Shown: piece after piece, positions 32,304 through 41,894 of the stretch | Layout: each line of letters begins with the position of its first letter | How positions within the stretch are numbered: position 1 is the stretch's first letter | Assembly (NCBI RefSeq): GCF_900103585.1 | Contig: NZ_FNHV01000034.1 | Span: 1-64,000, forward strand | DNA: 64,000 bases | Source of the DNA: Streptomyces sp. cf386 | GTDB lineage: Bacteria; Actinomycetota; Actinomycetes; Streptomycetales; Streptomycetaceae | Direction of reading: 5' to 3' | Made by a program: the position numbers and the translations under genes | The notes under the pieces: model-generated | Databases searched by the model: none | What the model saw: the letters and a program-made list of their open reading frames with translations, nothing else | Told to the model about the DNA's origin: nothing

Positions 32304-33332
32304 TTGAAGGCGCTGGTCAAGGAGAAGGCGGAGCCCGGGCTCTGGCTCGTGGACGTCCCGGAACCGTTCGTCGGACCCGGCGACGTACTGATCAAGGTGC
32401 TGCGCACCGGCATCTGCGGCACCGACCTGCACATCCGGGCCTGGGACGGCTGGGCGCAGCAGGCGATCCGCACCCCGCTGGTGGTCGGGCACGAGTTCGT
32501 CGGCGAGGTCGTGGAGACCGGCCGGGACGTCACCGACATCGCCGTCGGTGACCGGGTCAGTGGCGAGGGCCACCTGGTGTGCGGGAAGTGCCGCAACTGC
32601 CTCGCCGGGCGGCGGCACCTGTGCCGGGCCACCATAGGGCTCGGCGTCGGACGCGACGGTGCCTTCGCCGAGTACGTCGCCCTGCCGGCCGCCAATGTGT
32701 GGGTGCACCGTGTGCCCGTCGACCTCGACGTCGCCGCGATCTTCGACCCGTTCGGCAACGCCGTGCACACCGCGCTGTCGTTCCCGCTGGTCGGCGAGGA
32801 CGTCCTGATCACCGGCGCCGGCCCGATCGGCCTGATGGCGGCGGCCGTGGCCCGGCACGCGGGGGCCCGCAACGTCGTGATCACCGATGTGAGCGAGGAG
32901 CGGCTGGAGCTGGCCCGCAAGGTGGGCGTGAGTCTCGCGCTGAACGTGTCGCAGTCGAGCATCGCCGACGGGCAGCGCGAACTCGGTCTGCGCGAGGGCT
33001 TCGACATCGGTCTGGAGATGTCCGGCCGCGCCGAGGCCATGCGCGACATGATCGCCAACATGACGCACGGCGGCCGGATCGCCATGCTCGGCCTGCCGGC
33101 GCAGGAGTTCCCGGTCGACTGGGCCCGCATCGTCACCTCGATGATCACCATCAAGGGCATCTACGGCCGTGAGATGTTCGAGACCTGGTACGCGATGTCC
33201 GTGCTGCTGGAAGGCGGCCTCGACCTCGCCCCCGTGATCACCGGCCGGTACGGCTACCGCGACTTCGAGGCGGCGTTCGCCGACGCGGCGAGCGGCCGTG
33301 GCGGCAAGGTCATCCTCGACTGGACCGCGTAA
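32304..33332 (+). CDS. tdh: L-threonine 3-dehydrogenase
   Basis: 342 residues, zinc medium-chain dehydrogenase converting threonine to 2-amino-3-ketobutyrate. Catalytic zinc: GICGTDLHI near residue 38 and GHEFVGEVV near 64. Structural zinc: CGKCRNCLAGRRHLC near 93-107. NAD fold: ITGAGPIGLMAAAVARHAGA near 171. The TTG start at 32304, with AGGAG 8 nt upstream, gives exactly the E. coli Tdh N-terminus (MKALVKEKAEPGLWL); longer frames are rejected. kbl follows in 54 bp, so the two form the threonine-to-glycine pathway. Confidence 0.96.
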   Translation: MKALVKEKAEPGLWLVDVPEPFVGPGDVLIKVLRTGICGTDLHIRAWDGWAQQAIRTPLVVGHEFVGEVVETGRDVTDIAVGDRVSGEGHLVCGKCRNCLAGRRHLCRATIGLGVGRDGAFAEYVALPAANVWVHRVPVDLDVAAIFDPFGNAVHTALSFPLVGEDVLITGAGPIGLMAAAVARHAGARNVVITDVSEERLELARKVGVSLALNVSQSSIADGQRELGLREGFDIGLEMSGRAEAMRDMIANMTHGGRIAMLGLPAQEFPVDWARIVTSMITIKGIYGREMFETWYAMSVLLEGGLDLAPVITGRYGYRDFEAAFADAASGRGGKVILDWTA

Positions 33333-33386
33333 GCCACAGGCGGCCGTAACCACCTTTCCGCGCAAGCACCTTTAGGAGCTTCCCTC

Positions 33387-34580
<1,194 letters not shown>

Positions 34581-34616
34581 GTCGGAGCGCACGGGGCATT
34601 TGAGACAATCGATCGC

Positions 34617-35519
34617 ATGATCGAAGCGCGGCGGCTCCACATCCTCCGTGCGGTGGCCGACCACCGTACGGTGACGGCGGCTGCCGCCGCGCTGTATCTG
34701 ACCCCGTCCGCGGTCTCCCAGCAGCTGGCCGCGCTGGAGCAGGAGACGGGCCACCGGCTGGTCGAGCGCAGCGCCAAGGGCGTACGGCTGACCCCCGCCG
34801 GCGAGATCCTGCTCAGCCACACCAACGCGGTCCTGGCCCAGCTGGAGCGGGCGGAGGCGGAGCTCGCGGCCTACAGCTCCGGTGCGGCCGGCACGGTCAC
34901 CGTCGCCGCCTTCGCGACCGGCATCGCCCAGGTCGTCGCCCCCGCGGTGGCCCGCCTCGCCGAGTCGGCGCCGGGCATCCGCATCCGGGTCCAGGACGCG
35001 GAGGGCGACGCGAGCCTGCCGATGGTGCTGGACCGGCAGGTGGACGTGGCGGTCGCCGTCGAGTACCGCGGGGCGCCTCCGGCCGACGACCCGCGCCTGA
35101 CCCACGTACCGCTGTACGCCGAGCCTTTCGACGCGGTCGTCCCGGTCGCCCACCGCCTGGCCGGCACCGCCGAGATCCCCCTCGCCGACCTGGCCAAGGA
35201 CCCGTGGATCGGCCCGTACCCCGGCAATCCCTGCCATGACGTGGTGGTCCTGGCCTGCGAGAACGCCGGCTTCCAGCCCCGTCTCGAACATTCCTCGGAC
35301 GACTTCCGCGCGGTCGTCGCCCTTGCCTCGGCCGACGCGGGGGTGGCGCTGGTGCCGCGCTCGGCGCTGCGCGGCATGGACCTCGCGGGCGTCGTCGTAC
35401 GACCCGTGGACGGGGTGGCGCCCACACGCCGGGTCTTCGCGGCCGTACGCCGAGGGGCCGAGCAGCATCCGCTGATCCGGCCGGTGCTGGAGGCGCTGGG
35501 GCAGGCGGCGGGGGAGTGA
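34617..35519 (+). CDS. LysR-family regulator
   Basis: 300 residues: HTH HRTVTAAAAALYLTPSAVSQQLAALEQETG (residues 16-45), then a full periplasmic-binding-protein-like effector domain with ACENAGFQPRLEHSSDDFRAVVALASADAGVALVPRSAL near 213-251. A GACAAT hexamer lies 7 nt before ATG 34617 and no ribosome site is seen, so the mRNA may be leaderless. It is 36 bp after kbl in the same direction; it may control tdh-kbl, as such a regulator follows this pair in related genomes from memory. Confidence 0.9.
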   Translation: MIEARRLHILRAVADHRTVTAAAAALYLTPSAVSQQLAALEQETGHRLVERSAKGVRLTPAGEILLSHTNAVLAQLERAEAELAAYSSGAAGTVTVAAFATGIAQVVAPAVARLAESAPGIRIRVQDAEGDASLPMVLDRQVDVAVAVEYRGAPPADDPRLTHVPLYAEPFDAVVPVAHRLAGTAEIPLADLAKDPWIGPYPGNPCHDVVVLACENAGFQPRLEHSSDDFRAVVALASADAGVALVPRSALRGMDLAGVVVRPVDGVAPTRRVFAAVRRGAEQHPLIRPVLEALGQAAGE

Positions 35520-35541
35520 GCCTCCCGTAACGCTGCCGTCT

Positions 35542-35568
35542 CATATTTGGGATAGCTTCCCGAATATG
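35542..35568. promoter_or_regulatory. long palindrome over the start of the XRE-cupin gene
   Basis: Arms CATATTTGGGA (35542-35552) and TCCCGAATATG (35558-35568) match in 10 of 11 positions around a 5-bp centre. The right arm contains the ATG start codon (35566). It is an obvious autoregulatory operator that would block a leaderless start. Confidence 0.75.
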
Positions 35569-36153
35569 AAACAGACGGCAGGGGGCGGCGAAGCCCCGGA
35601 CACGGTCGACACCCGCCTCGGAGCCCGCCTGGCCGAGCTGCGGGCCGAACGCGGCTGGTCCCTGGGCGAGTTGGCGGAACACAGCGGTGTGAGCCGCTCG
35701 ACCCTGTCCCGCGCCGAGCGGGCGGAGATCAGCCCCACCGCCTCGCTGCTGAACCGCCTGTGCCACGTCTACGGCCGGACCATGTCCCAACTGCTCAGCG
35801 AGATCGAGTCCGAGCCGGCGCTGCTGGTGCGGGCGGCCGAGCAGCCGGTGTGGGAGGACCGTTCCTCCGGGTTCGTACGGCGATCCGTGTCACCGCCGCA
35901 CACCGGACTGCGCGGCGAGATCATCGAGGGCCGGCTCGCGGCGGGCGCCGACATCGCGTACGACCGGCCGCCCGTGCCCGGGCTGGAGCAGCACATCTGG
36001 GTGCTGGAGGGGGCGCTCGACGTGACGATTCAGGAGGTCGAGCACCGTCTCGGTGCCGGGGACTGTCTGCGGATGCGGGTGTGGGGTCCGACGAGGTTCC
36101 GGTGCCCGGGGTCCGAGGCGGTGCGCTACGTACTGGCGGTGGTGCTGCCGTGA
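35566..36153 (+). CDS. XRE-family regulator with cupin domain
   Basis: 195 residues. HTH: LAELRAERGWSLGELAEHSGVSRSTLSRAERAEISPTASLLNRLCHVYGRTMSQLL at about residues 23-78. The cupin domain contains PGLEQHIWVLEGALDVTIQEVEHRLGAGDCLRMRV near 136-170. No ribosome site precedes the ATG. GTGA overlap with the GNAT gene shows an operon. The ligand and targets are unknown; an acetylated or acetylatable small molecule handled by the GNAT enzyme is possible. Confidence 0.88.
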   Translation: MKQTAGGGEAPDTVDTRLGARLAELRAERGWSLGELAEHSGVSRSTLSRAERAEISPTASLLNRLCHVYGRTMSQLLSEIESEPALLVRAAEQPVWEDRSSGFVRRSVSPPHTGLRGEIIEGRLAAGADIAYDRPPVPGLEQHIWVLEGALDVTIQEVEHRLGAGDCLRMRVWGPTRFRCPGSEAVRYVLAVVLP

Positions 36154-36683
36154 TCGTGAAGCGACTGGATGAGAGCCAACTGCACGACATGGCAGGCGAG
36201 TTGGCCGATCTGTTGGTCGACACCGTGGAGGGAGGTGCCTCCGTCGGGTTCCTCTCCCCGCTCGACCGTACGGCGGCCCTGGCCTGGTGGCAGGAGCGCG
36301 TGGCCGCCGTCGCCGCCGGGCAGCTGGCGGTGTGGGCGGCGCGTGAGGGGGAGCGGACGGTCGGCACGGTCGGCCTGGCATTTCCCGACAAGCCCAACAG
36401 TCGCCACCGGGCCGAGCTGGTCAAGCTGATGGTGCACCGGGACGCACGCGGGCGGGGCCTCGGCCGCAGGCTCCTCGCGAGCGCGGAGGAGGCCGCGATC
36501 GGCGCGGGCGTCACCCTCCTGCACCTGGACACCGAGACCGACAGCCCCGCCGAGGGGCTGTACGGCTCGGCCGGGTGGACCCGGGCCGGGGTGATCCCCG
36601 ACTTCGCGGCGAGCCCGGCCGGGGTGCTGCGGCCGACGACCCTCTACTACAAGCATCTGGGTGCAACCGCTCTCACCAGGTGA
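36150..36683 (+). CDS. GNAT-family N-acetyltransferase
   Basis: 177 residues with the acetyl-CoA motif VKLMVHRDARGRGLGRRLLASAEEAAI at about residues 91-117 and a motif-B end LYGSAGWTRAGVIPDFA near 141. GTG 36150 overlaps the stop of the XRE-cupin gene by 4 bp. Acceptor unknown. Confidence 0.9.
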   Translation: MIVKRLDESQLHDMAGELADLLVDTVEGGASVGFLSPLDRTAALAWWQERVAAVAAGQLAVWAAREGERTVGTVGLAFPDKPNSRHRAELVKLMVHRDARGRGLGRRLLASAEEAAIGAGVTLLHLDTETDSPAEGLYGSAGWTRAGVIPDFAASPAGVLRPTTLYYKHLGATALTR

Positions 36684-36713
36684 TTGTCAGTGGCAGCCGC
36701 TACGGTGCCTTGC

Positions 36714-37073
36714 ATGCCGGATGCCGAAGACGTACGCCGTATCGCCCTGTCCCTGCCGGACACGACGGAGAAGATCGCGTGGAGCATGCCCACGTTCCGG
36801 GTCGCGGGCAAGATGTTCGCCACGCTGCCGGAGGAGGAGACCTCCATAGCGGTGCGCTGTCCCAAGGAGGAGCGCGACGAACTGGTCCTGGCCGAGCCGA
36901 CGAAGTTCTGGATCGCCGACCACGAGGCGCAGTTCGCCTGGGTGCGGGTCCGGCTCGGCGCCCTGGAGGACGAGGGCGAACTGCGCGACATCCTGGCCGA
37001 CTCCTGGCGCCAGGCGGCGCCCACGCGCCTGCTGGACGCGTACCCCGAGTTGGGCCTGCCGGACGGGGAGTGA
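36714..37073 (+). CDS. MmcQ/YjbR-family protein
   Basis: 119 residues: DAEDVRRIALSLPDTTEKIAW, then FRVAGKMFATL and RCPKEERDELVLAEPTKFWIADHEAQFAWVRV, matching the CyaY-like fold of the MmcQ/YjbR family, described as putative DNA-binding. No ribosome site is visible before ATG 36714; an in-frame GTG 10 codons upstream is possible. Function not known. Confidence 0.85.
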   Translation: MPDAEDVRRIALSLPDTTEKIAWSMPTFRVAGKMFATLPEEETSIAVRCPKEERDELVLAEPTKFWIADHEAQFAWVRVRLGALEDEGELRDILADSWRQAAPTRLLDAYPELGLPDGE

Positions 37074-37196
37074 TCATCCGGCCCGCACGGCGAGCGGGAT
37101 CACCCGCCGGACATAAAGGAGTGCGCGACCACCGACCCGAGTGCGGTATTGTTTCCATGCGCGTTCGGCCGGGGGAAACCCCAGGTCAGACCGCAT

Positions 37197-37270
<74 letters not shown>

Positions 37271-37291
37271 CTTGCTGAGGAGCAGGTCAGA

Positions 37292-37327
37292 GGCCGTATC
37301 GGAGCATTCCGATACGGCCTTTCGGTT
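37292..37327 (+). terminator. terminator of the tRNA-Pro transcript
   Basis: A 12-bp perfect stem (GGCCGTATCGGA at 37292-37303, complement at 37308-37319) with loop GCAT, followed by TTTCGG, 21 nt after the tRNA. Confidence 0.9.
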
Positions 37328-37441
37328 GTTCGGAGCCAGGCCGGATCCGCGCGGCGAGCGGATGCGGACCAGTGGCGACGTCGGTCACAGGGACTCCAGG
37401 GCCTCGGGAGCGGTTCGGGTTGTTGCCCACCGCCGGGCCTT

Positions 37442-37455
37442 CGGGACCCGTCCCG
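37442..37455. promoter_or_regulatory. CGGGA-N4-TCCCG palindrome, copy 1
   Basis: CGGGA-CCCG-TCCCG, extendable to TCGGGA/TCCCGA. It ends 57 bp before the ATG of the 477-residue membrane protein. First of five such palindromes in front of genes of the kinase/Hsp70 locus. Confidence 0.65.
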
Positions 37456-37512
37456 AGCGTGGGGGCGCACCATGCGGGCGTCGGACCCGTTCCGCGACCG
37501 GGGGAGACCAGG

Positions 37513-38946
37513 ATGAACGACCGGACGCCCGCTGTACCCGCCATGCCGAACTTCGCACCTGACGACGTCAGGCCACACGACCCGCTGGCCGTCGCCCTGG
37601 GCAATGCCTCGCTGCTCGGCGTCGGCTATCTGATGCTGCGGCGGCGCCGGCTCGCCCTCGCCGTCGTGGTCGTGACCGTCGTGCTGGTGTCCCAGGTCGT
37701 GTCGACGGCCGACTCTGCGTACGAAGTCGCCGTGCTCGTGTGGTGGGTGGCCGTCATCGGCCACGGGTGGTTCCTGGCGCGCAGCGGCGGGGGCGTGGGC
37801 GGAGCCAGGGGCTCGGTGGGTGGTCGGCGTCTGGTCGTGCTCGGCGTCACACTGCCGGTGCTGCTGGCCGTGGGGCTTCTGCGGTTCGACGCCTCCAGGA
37901 TCGGGCAGAGCGTGGCCGACGCCCGCGAACGCGGCGACTGCACAGGGGTGTTGAGCGCCCAGGACGAGGTGTGGCTCGGGCACCGCATCGCCGACGCGCC
38001 GCTGAGCGCCCGCGGCGACGACGTCGTACGGGCATGTGAGCGGCTGCGCATCGCCCGGACCGAGTTGGCGACCGCGCTGACTGGGGACACGGATGCCCTG
38101 AAGCATGGCTTCGGCACACTCGCCTCGGTCCTCGCGAAGCCCGGCAACGAGCAGATGGTCGAGACCACTCTCGACGGATTCCTGCGCGGCCTGCCCACGA
38201 AGGACTCCTGCGACACGGTCACCGTCACCGACTGGCTGTACGACCGCAAGCGCAGCGACGACGTACTGGACCGGTCCGCGGACACGGCCGAACGGACCGC
38301 GCCCGCCGCGCTGATGGGGTGCGGCGACGACCTGATGGCGGACGACAGCTGGGAGCAGGCCCGCACGCACTACCAGCAGCTGCTCGACCGGTACCCCGAC
38401 GACGACCTCGCGGACCGGGCGCGGAAGGGAGCCAGGCAGGCCACGCTGAGCATCGAGCTGGCCCACGTGCGCAGCCTGCTCACGGAGCGTACCGACGGGC
38501 AGCCCGAGTACTGCTCCAGCCCCGCGAAGTACAGCGGTGCCAAGCCCCTCGGCAAGGGCGCGAACCGCGCGCTGTTCTACCCCGACGGCGAGTACGCCAT
38601 CGACCACTCGGAGAAACTCCCCGGCTCCTGGAAGGCCGATGGCCCCAGCGACGCCGTCCTGGTGGTCTGCATGGGCGAGACGACGTTCGGAAGCTCCGTC
38701 GAGACCTGCTCCTACTACAAGAGTGGGTCCTCCGGCGCCGTCTCGAACGTGACCTTCTACAGGATTGCGATCCCGGTGAAGGTGTACGAGTTGCGCACGG
38801 GAAAGCTCGTCGCCAACCGCACGATCCAGATCAACGGCACGAGCTGCCCGGGGTCCATCTACACCTCCGCGGACTCGACAAGCGAGTACGTCGTGGAGAC
38901 CAAGTCCGCTGTGCGGTCCGCCTTCCGGCCGCTCGTCGTCCGGTGA
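37513..38946 (+). CDS. membrane protein with extracytoplasmic TPR-like domain
   Basis: 477 residues. Hydrophobic helices lie at about 30-45, 50-66, 72-88 and 106-122. A large, probably extracytoplasmic part contains two Cys-paired segments and a tetratricopeptide-like unit WEQARTHYQQLLDRYPDDDLADRARKGA near 280-307. Its C-terminal beta-rich region has Cys residues at YCSSPAKYS, CMGETTFGS and CSYYKSG. ATG 37513 follows GGGGAGACCAGG. Family not recognised. It heads the kinase/Hsp70 locus and is 106 bp from the next kinase, so it may be an envelope partner. Confidence 0.75.
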   Translation: MNDRTPAVPAMPNFAPDDVRPHDPLAVALGNASLLGVGYLMLRRRRLALAVVVVTVVLVSQVVSTADSAYEVAVLVWWVAVIGHGWFLARSGGGVGGARGSVGGRRLVVLGVTLPVLLAVGLLRFDASRIGQSVADARERGDCTGVLSAQDEVWLGHRIADAPLSARGDDVVRACERLRIARTELATALTGDTDALKHGFGTLASVLAKPGNEQMVETTLDGFLRGLPTKDSCDTVTVTDWLYDRKRSDDVLDRSADTAERTAPAALMGCGDDLMADDSWEQARTHYQQLLDRYPDDDLADRARKGARQATLSIELAHVRSLLTERTDGQPEYCSSPAKYSGAKPLGKGANRALFYPDGEYAIDHSEKLPGSWKADGPSDAVLVVCMGETTFGSSVETCSYYKSGSSGAVSNVTFYRIAIPVKVYELRTGKLVANRTIQINGTSCPGSIYTSADSTSEYVVETKSAVRSAFRPLVVR

Positions 38947-38955
38947 GCCGCGGTC

Positions 38956-38969
38956 CGGGAGGGCTCCCG
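38956..38969. promoter_or_regulatory. CGGGA-N4-TCCCG palindrome, copy 2
   Basis: CGGGA-GGGC-TCCCG, 83 bp before the GTG of the first Ser/Thr kinase and 9 bp after the preceding stop. Confidence 0.65.
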
Positions 38970-39052
38970 GGTGGGGCGAGTGAGCATGGGGGCGGCGACC
39001 GCCAGGCGCTGCGGTGACCGGTCCGCAAGCGCGGCCGAGGAAGGAGGCGTTG

Positions 39053-40972
39053 GTGGCACGGGAGGAACGGGTCATCGCCGGGCGGTACCGGCTGGGTCAG
39101 CGGCTGGGCTCCGGCGGCGGGGGAGACGTCTGGCTGGCCGAGGACGAGGAGCTTCGGGTCCGGGTCGCGGTCAAGGAGATCGACGTACCGCGCGAGCCGA
39201 AGGGGTCCGGCGACGACTCCGCCGACCGGGGCCGCAAGGAGGCCCTGAAGGCGGCGCAGTTGCGTGAGCACCCGAACGTGATCACGGTGTACGACGTGGT
39301 GGAGGACGACGGCCGCCCGTGGATCGTGATGGAGTACCTGCAGGGCACGCGGGACCTGCGCGCCGTGGTGAACGAGCGCGGTTCGCTGCCCAGCGACGAA
39401 GTGGCCGGGATCGGGGCGGCCGCCCTCGACGCCCTGTGCGCCGGGCACCGGCTCGGCATCATCCACCGCGACGTGAAGCCGTCCAACATCCTGCTGGCAC
39501 CGGATCATTCGGGCGCCGCCGACCGCCGGGTCCTGCTCACGGACTACGGCATCTCGCTGTGGCCCCGGGAGACCCGGGTCACCCAGAGCGGCATGGTGGT
39601 CGGCACCCCGGGCTTCCTGGCGCCGGAGCGGTTGTCCGGCGGCGAAGCGACGCCCGCGACCGACCTGTTCTCGCTGGGCGTCACGCTCTACTTCGCCGTC
39701 GAGGGCACCTCCCCGTTCGAACGGGACACCCTCGACGCCTCCCTCATAGCAGCCCTGACCAGCGAACCCGACGTGCCGCAACAGGCGAGCGATCCGCTGA
39801 GCAGCGTGATCATGGGGTTGCTCGCCAAGGACCCGGCGGAGCGCATACAGCCGAAGGGGGCACGCGAACTGCTCGCCGAGGCCATGGGAGCCGGACCTGG
39901 ACCTTCCGGTACGGCACTTCCCGCGCTCCCCGGGGCCGCCCGGGAGCCGGCCGATTCCGGGGCCGCGACAGGTTCCGGCGACGCGGGCACCGCGACGGAA
40001 CCTGCCCGTTCCGCGCAGTCCTGGAAGAGGCGCCTGCCCCGCGCCCGGAGCGCGACCGGCGCCGCTCCCCCTTCCTCCGTTCGGCGAACGCCCGTGCTGG
40101 TGGCGCTCGCCGCCATACTGGCCGGAGCCGGCGGATTCGCTCTGGGTGCCGCCACCCACCACGACGATCGGGCCGAGGCGAAGGGACCGCAGGCCGTCGG
40201 CACGAAGGTGGCCGCGACGCCCTCCCCGACCCCGTCCCCGACCGTGACCCGCAGTGCGTACCCGTACGGCAGACAGGTGGGGTTGCGTGACGGGCTCATG
40301 CCGGGGCAGTGCGTCAACGCCGACTGGAAGGACGGCGAGTACAAAGGGCGGCCCGGGGTGAAAGTCGTCAGCTGCTACGACGACGATCCCGAGGGCCAGG
40401 TCATCGCCACCGTCGCGGCCGACGACGCCATGCGGGCGTCCGGCGCGGAGTCGGTACGGGACGAGTGCACCCGGCGCACGGCGGACCTGCGCAAGTCCAT
40501 GGCCGACCCGGTGCTGTACGTCCTGACACCGGAGGCGGGACAGAGCGATCCGCCGGTCTCGGCCTGTCTGGTCTTCCTGAAGCACGCCACCCTCGGCGGC
40601 CCGCTCGGCGACTTCCGCAAGTTCGGTGACGAGGTGTACATCACGCAGCAGGGTCCGGGCGACTGCGTCACCTCCGTGGAGGACGAGGGCGGCGAGATCA
40701 CCGACACCTTGGTGAGCTGCGAGAAGCCGCACCACGAGCAGGTCGTCGGCTGGGCCTGGGCCTCGGGTGACGGCTCGGCGGACAGCGTCGACACCGATGG
40801 GCTCTGCGAGGAGAAGTACGGCGTTGACCTGGCCCGTGGCCAAGGGCACGAGATGCGGGGCTGGCGCTCCTCCGACGAGGAGTGGGAGGCCGGATTCCGC
40901 TACGTGCTGTGCAGCGTGGGCCGGGAGGACGGCGGGAAACTTCCCGGGGGAACGCTGAAGTCCGCGTACTGA
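39053..40972 (+). CDS. receptor-type Ser/Thr protein kinase with Cys-rich outer domain
   Basis: 639 residues. Hanks-type kinase domain 10-270: glycine loop LGSGGGGDVW, VAVKE (catalytic Lys near 40), HRDVKPSNIL near 139, DYGIS in place of DFG near 166, and APERL near 190. An Ala/Pro linker and one membrane helix (VLVALAAILAGAGGFALGAAT, about 348-368) follow. The outer domain has paired Cys and the motif CEKPHHEQVVGW near 560, like the septum-formation domain of actinobacteria. GTG 39053 with AAGGAGG 5 nt upstream is preferred to GTG 39014. Confidence 0.9.
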   Translation: MAREERVIAGRYRLGQRLGSGGGGDVWLAEDEELRVRVAVKEIDVPREPKGSGDDSADRGRKEALKAAQLREHPNVITVYDVVEDDGRPWIVMEYLQGTRDLRAVVNERGSLPSDEVAGIGAAALDALCAGHRLGIIHRDVKPSNILLAPDHSGAADRRVLLTDYGISLWPRETRVTQSGMVVGTPGFLAPERLSGGEATPATDLFSLGVTLYFAVEGTSPFERDTLDASLIAALTSEPDVPQQASDPLSSVIMGLLAKDPAERIQPKGARELLAEAMGAGPGPSGTALPALPGAAREPADSGAATGSGDAGTATEPARSAQSWKRRLPRARSATGAAPPSSVRRTPVLVALAAILAGAGGFALGAATHHDDRAEAKGPQAVGTKVAATPSPTPSPTVTRSAYPYGRQVGLRDGLMPGQCVNADWKDGEYKGRPGVKVVSCYDDDPEGQVIATVAADDAMRASGAESVRDECTRRTADLRKSMADPVLYVLTPEAGQSDPPVSACLVFLKHATLGGPLGDFRKFGDEVYITQQGPGDCVTSVEDEGGEITDTLVSCEKPHHEQVVGWAWASGDGSADSVDTDGLCEEKYGVDLARGQGHEMRGWRSSDEEWEAGFRYVLCSVGREDGGKLPGGTLKSAY

Positions 40973-40994
40973 GTCTGCTGCCCCTCGACCCGTT

Positions 40995-41008
40995 CGGGAG
41001 GGGTCCCG
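40995..41008. promoter_or_regulatory. CGGGA-N4-TCCCG palindrome, copy 3
   Basis: CGGGA-GGGG-TCCCG within TTCGGGAGGGGTCCCG, 82 bp before the FHA gene and 22 bp after the kinase stop. The same 16 bases recur at 44889-44904. Confidence 0.7.
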
Positions 41009-41090
41009 CGAGGGAGGCGGAGACTGGTCGGTACGCGCCACCCTGAAGTCCTCGCACCACCGAGCAGTCCACGAACCGAGGAGACCAGCG

Positions 41091-41879
41091 ATGCCCCTCT
41101 CCGCCAGCCTTGCGCGTGGTGTCGCGCCCGCCACGCCCGGGACCCTGCACGCCCGCACGGTCACCGGAGAGCTCAGCGCACCGCCCCACCAGGGGCTCAC
41201 GGTCCGCTTCGGGCGCGGTGAGAAGCCGGAAGTGGACCTGGGGGTCGGCGTGGACGACCTGAGGGTGAGCCGACGGCACGGTGAACTGACGTACCTTCAA
41301 GGGCTGTGGTGGCTGCGCAACACCGGGCAGCAGCTCGTCCGGCTGCCCCGCGGCCGGATGATGCACCTCACCACCGAGCCGATCCCGCTCGCCACCGGCT
41401 ACACCCCGCTGTTCGTGAAGGGCTCCGGCTACCGTGAGCACCTGGTCGAGCTGTATGTGTCGGGCCACGACGACCAGGGGCCGGTGTCGCGACGGCGCGC
41501 CGAGACCGTACGACCGGAGACCTGGTCGCTGGACGACGACGAGCGGCTGCTGCTGGTGGTCCTCGGTCAGCGGTACCTGCTGTACGAGGAGGACCCACGC
41601 CCTCTGACGTACCGTCAGACGGCCGAGCGGCTCGCCTACCTCCGTCCGGACGCCAAGTGGAACGAGCGCAGGATCGAGTTCCGCATCGAGGCCGTACGCC
41701 GTCGGCTGCACGGCACGGGCTTCAAGTACCCACTGTTGCACGACAAGGCCGAGGGCCGACCCGCCGACAACAGTCTGCTGCACAACCTGATCCGGGGGCT
41801 CGTGGAGTCGACGACCCTCGTGCCGCCGGACCTGGAGCTGATGGAGGACGAGGACGACTGGCCGGACTCCGGGCTCTGA
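41091..41879 (+). CDS. FHA-domain protein with C-terminal helix-turn-helix-like part
   Basis: 262 residues. An FHA domain at about 35-120 shows the phosphothreonine-reading loops VRFGRG and DLRVSRRHGELTY. The C-terminal part (LTYRQTAERLAYLRPDAKWNERRIEFRIEAVRRRLHGTG, about 166-206) looks like a winged helix. An acidic tail ends EDEDDWPDSGL. FHA domains bind kinase-made phosphothreonine, so it should read phosphorylation by the neighbouring kinases. The HTH hints that it passes the signal to DNA or to a protein complex. Confidence 0.85.
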   Translation: MPLSASLARGVAPATPGTLHARTVTGELSAPPHQGLTVRFGRGEKPEVDLGVGVDDLRVSRRHGELTYLQGLWWLRNTGQQLVRLPRGRMMHLTTEPIPLATGYTPLFVKGSGYREHLVELYVSGHDDQGPVSRRRAETVRPETWSLDDDERLLLVVLGQRYLLYEEDPRPLTYRQTAERLAYLRPDAKWNERRIEFRIEAVRRRLHGTGFKYPLLHDKAEGRPADNSLLHNLIRGLVESTTLVPPDLELMEDEDDWPDSGL

Positions 41880-41894
41880 GGCACAGCTCTGGTG

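Noticed and set aside
38831..41200. A 789-codon minus-strand open frame across the first kinase
   Set aside because: It is antisense to an obvious Hanks-type kinase with all motifs in place; the minus frame shows no recognisable protein.
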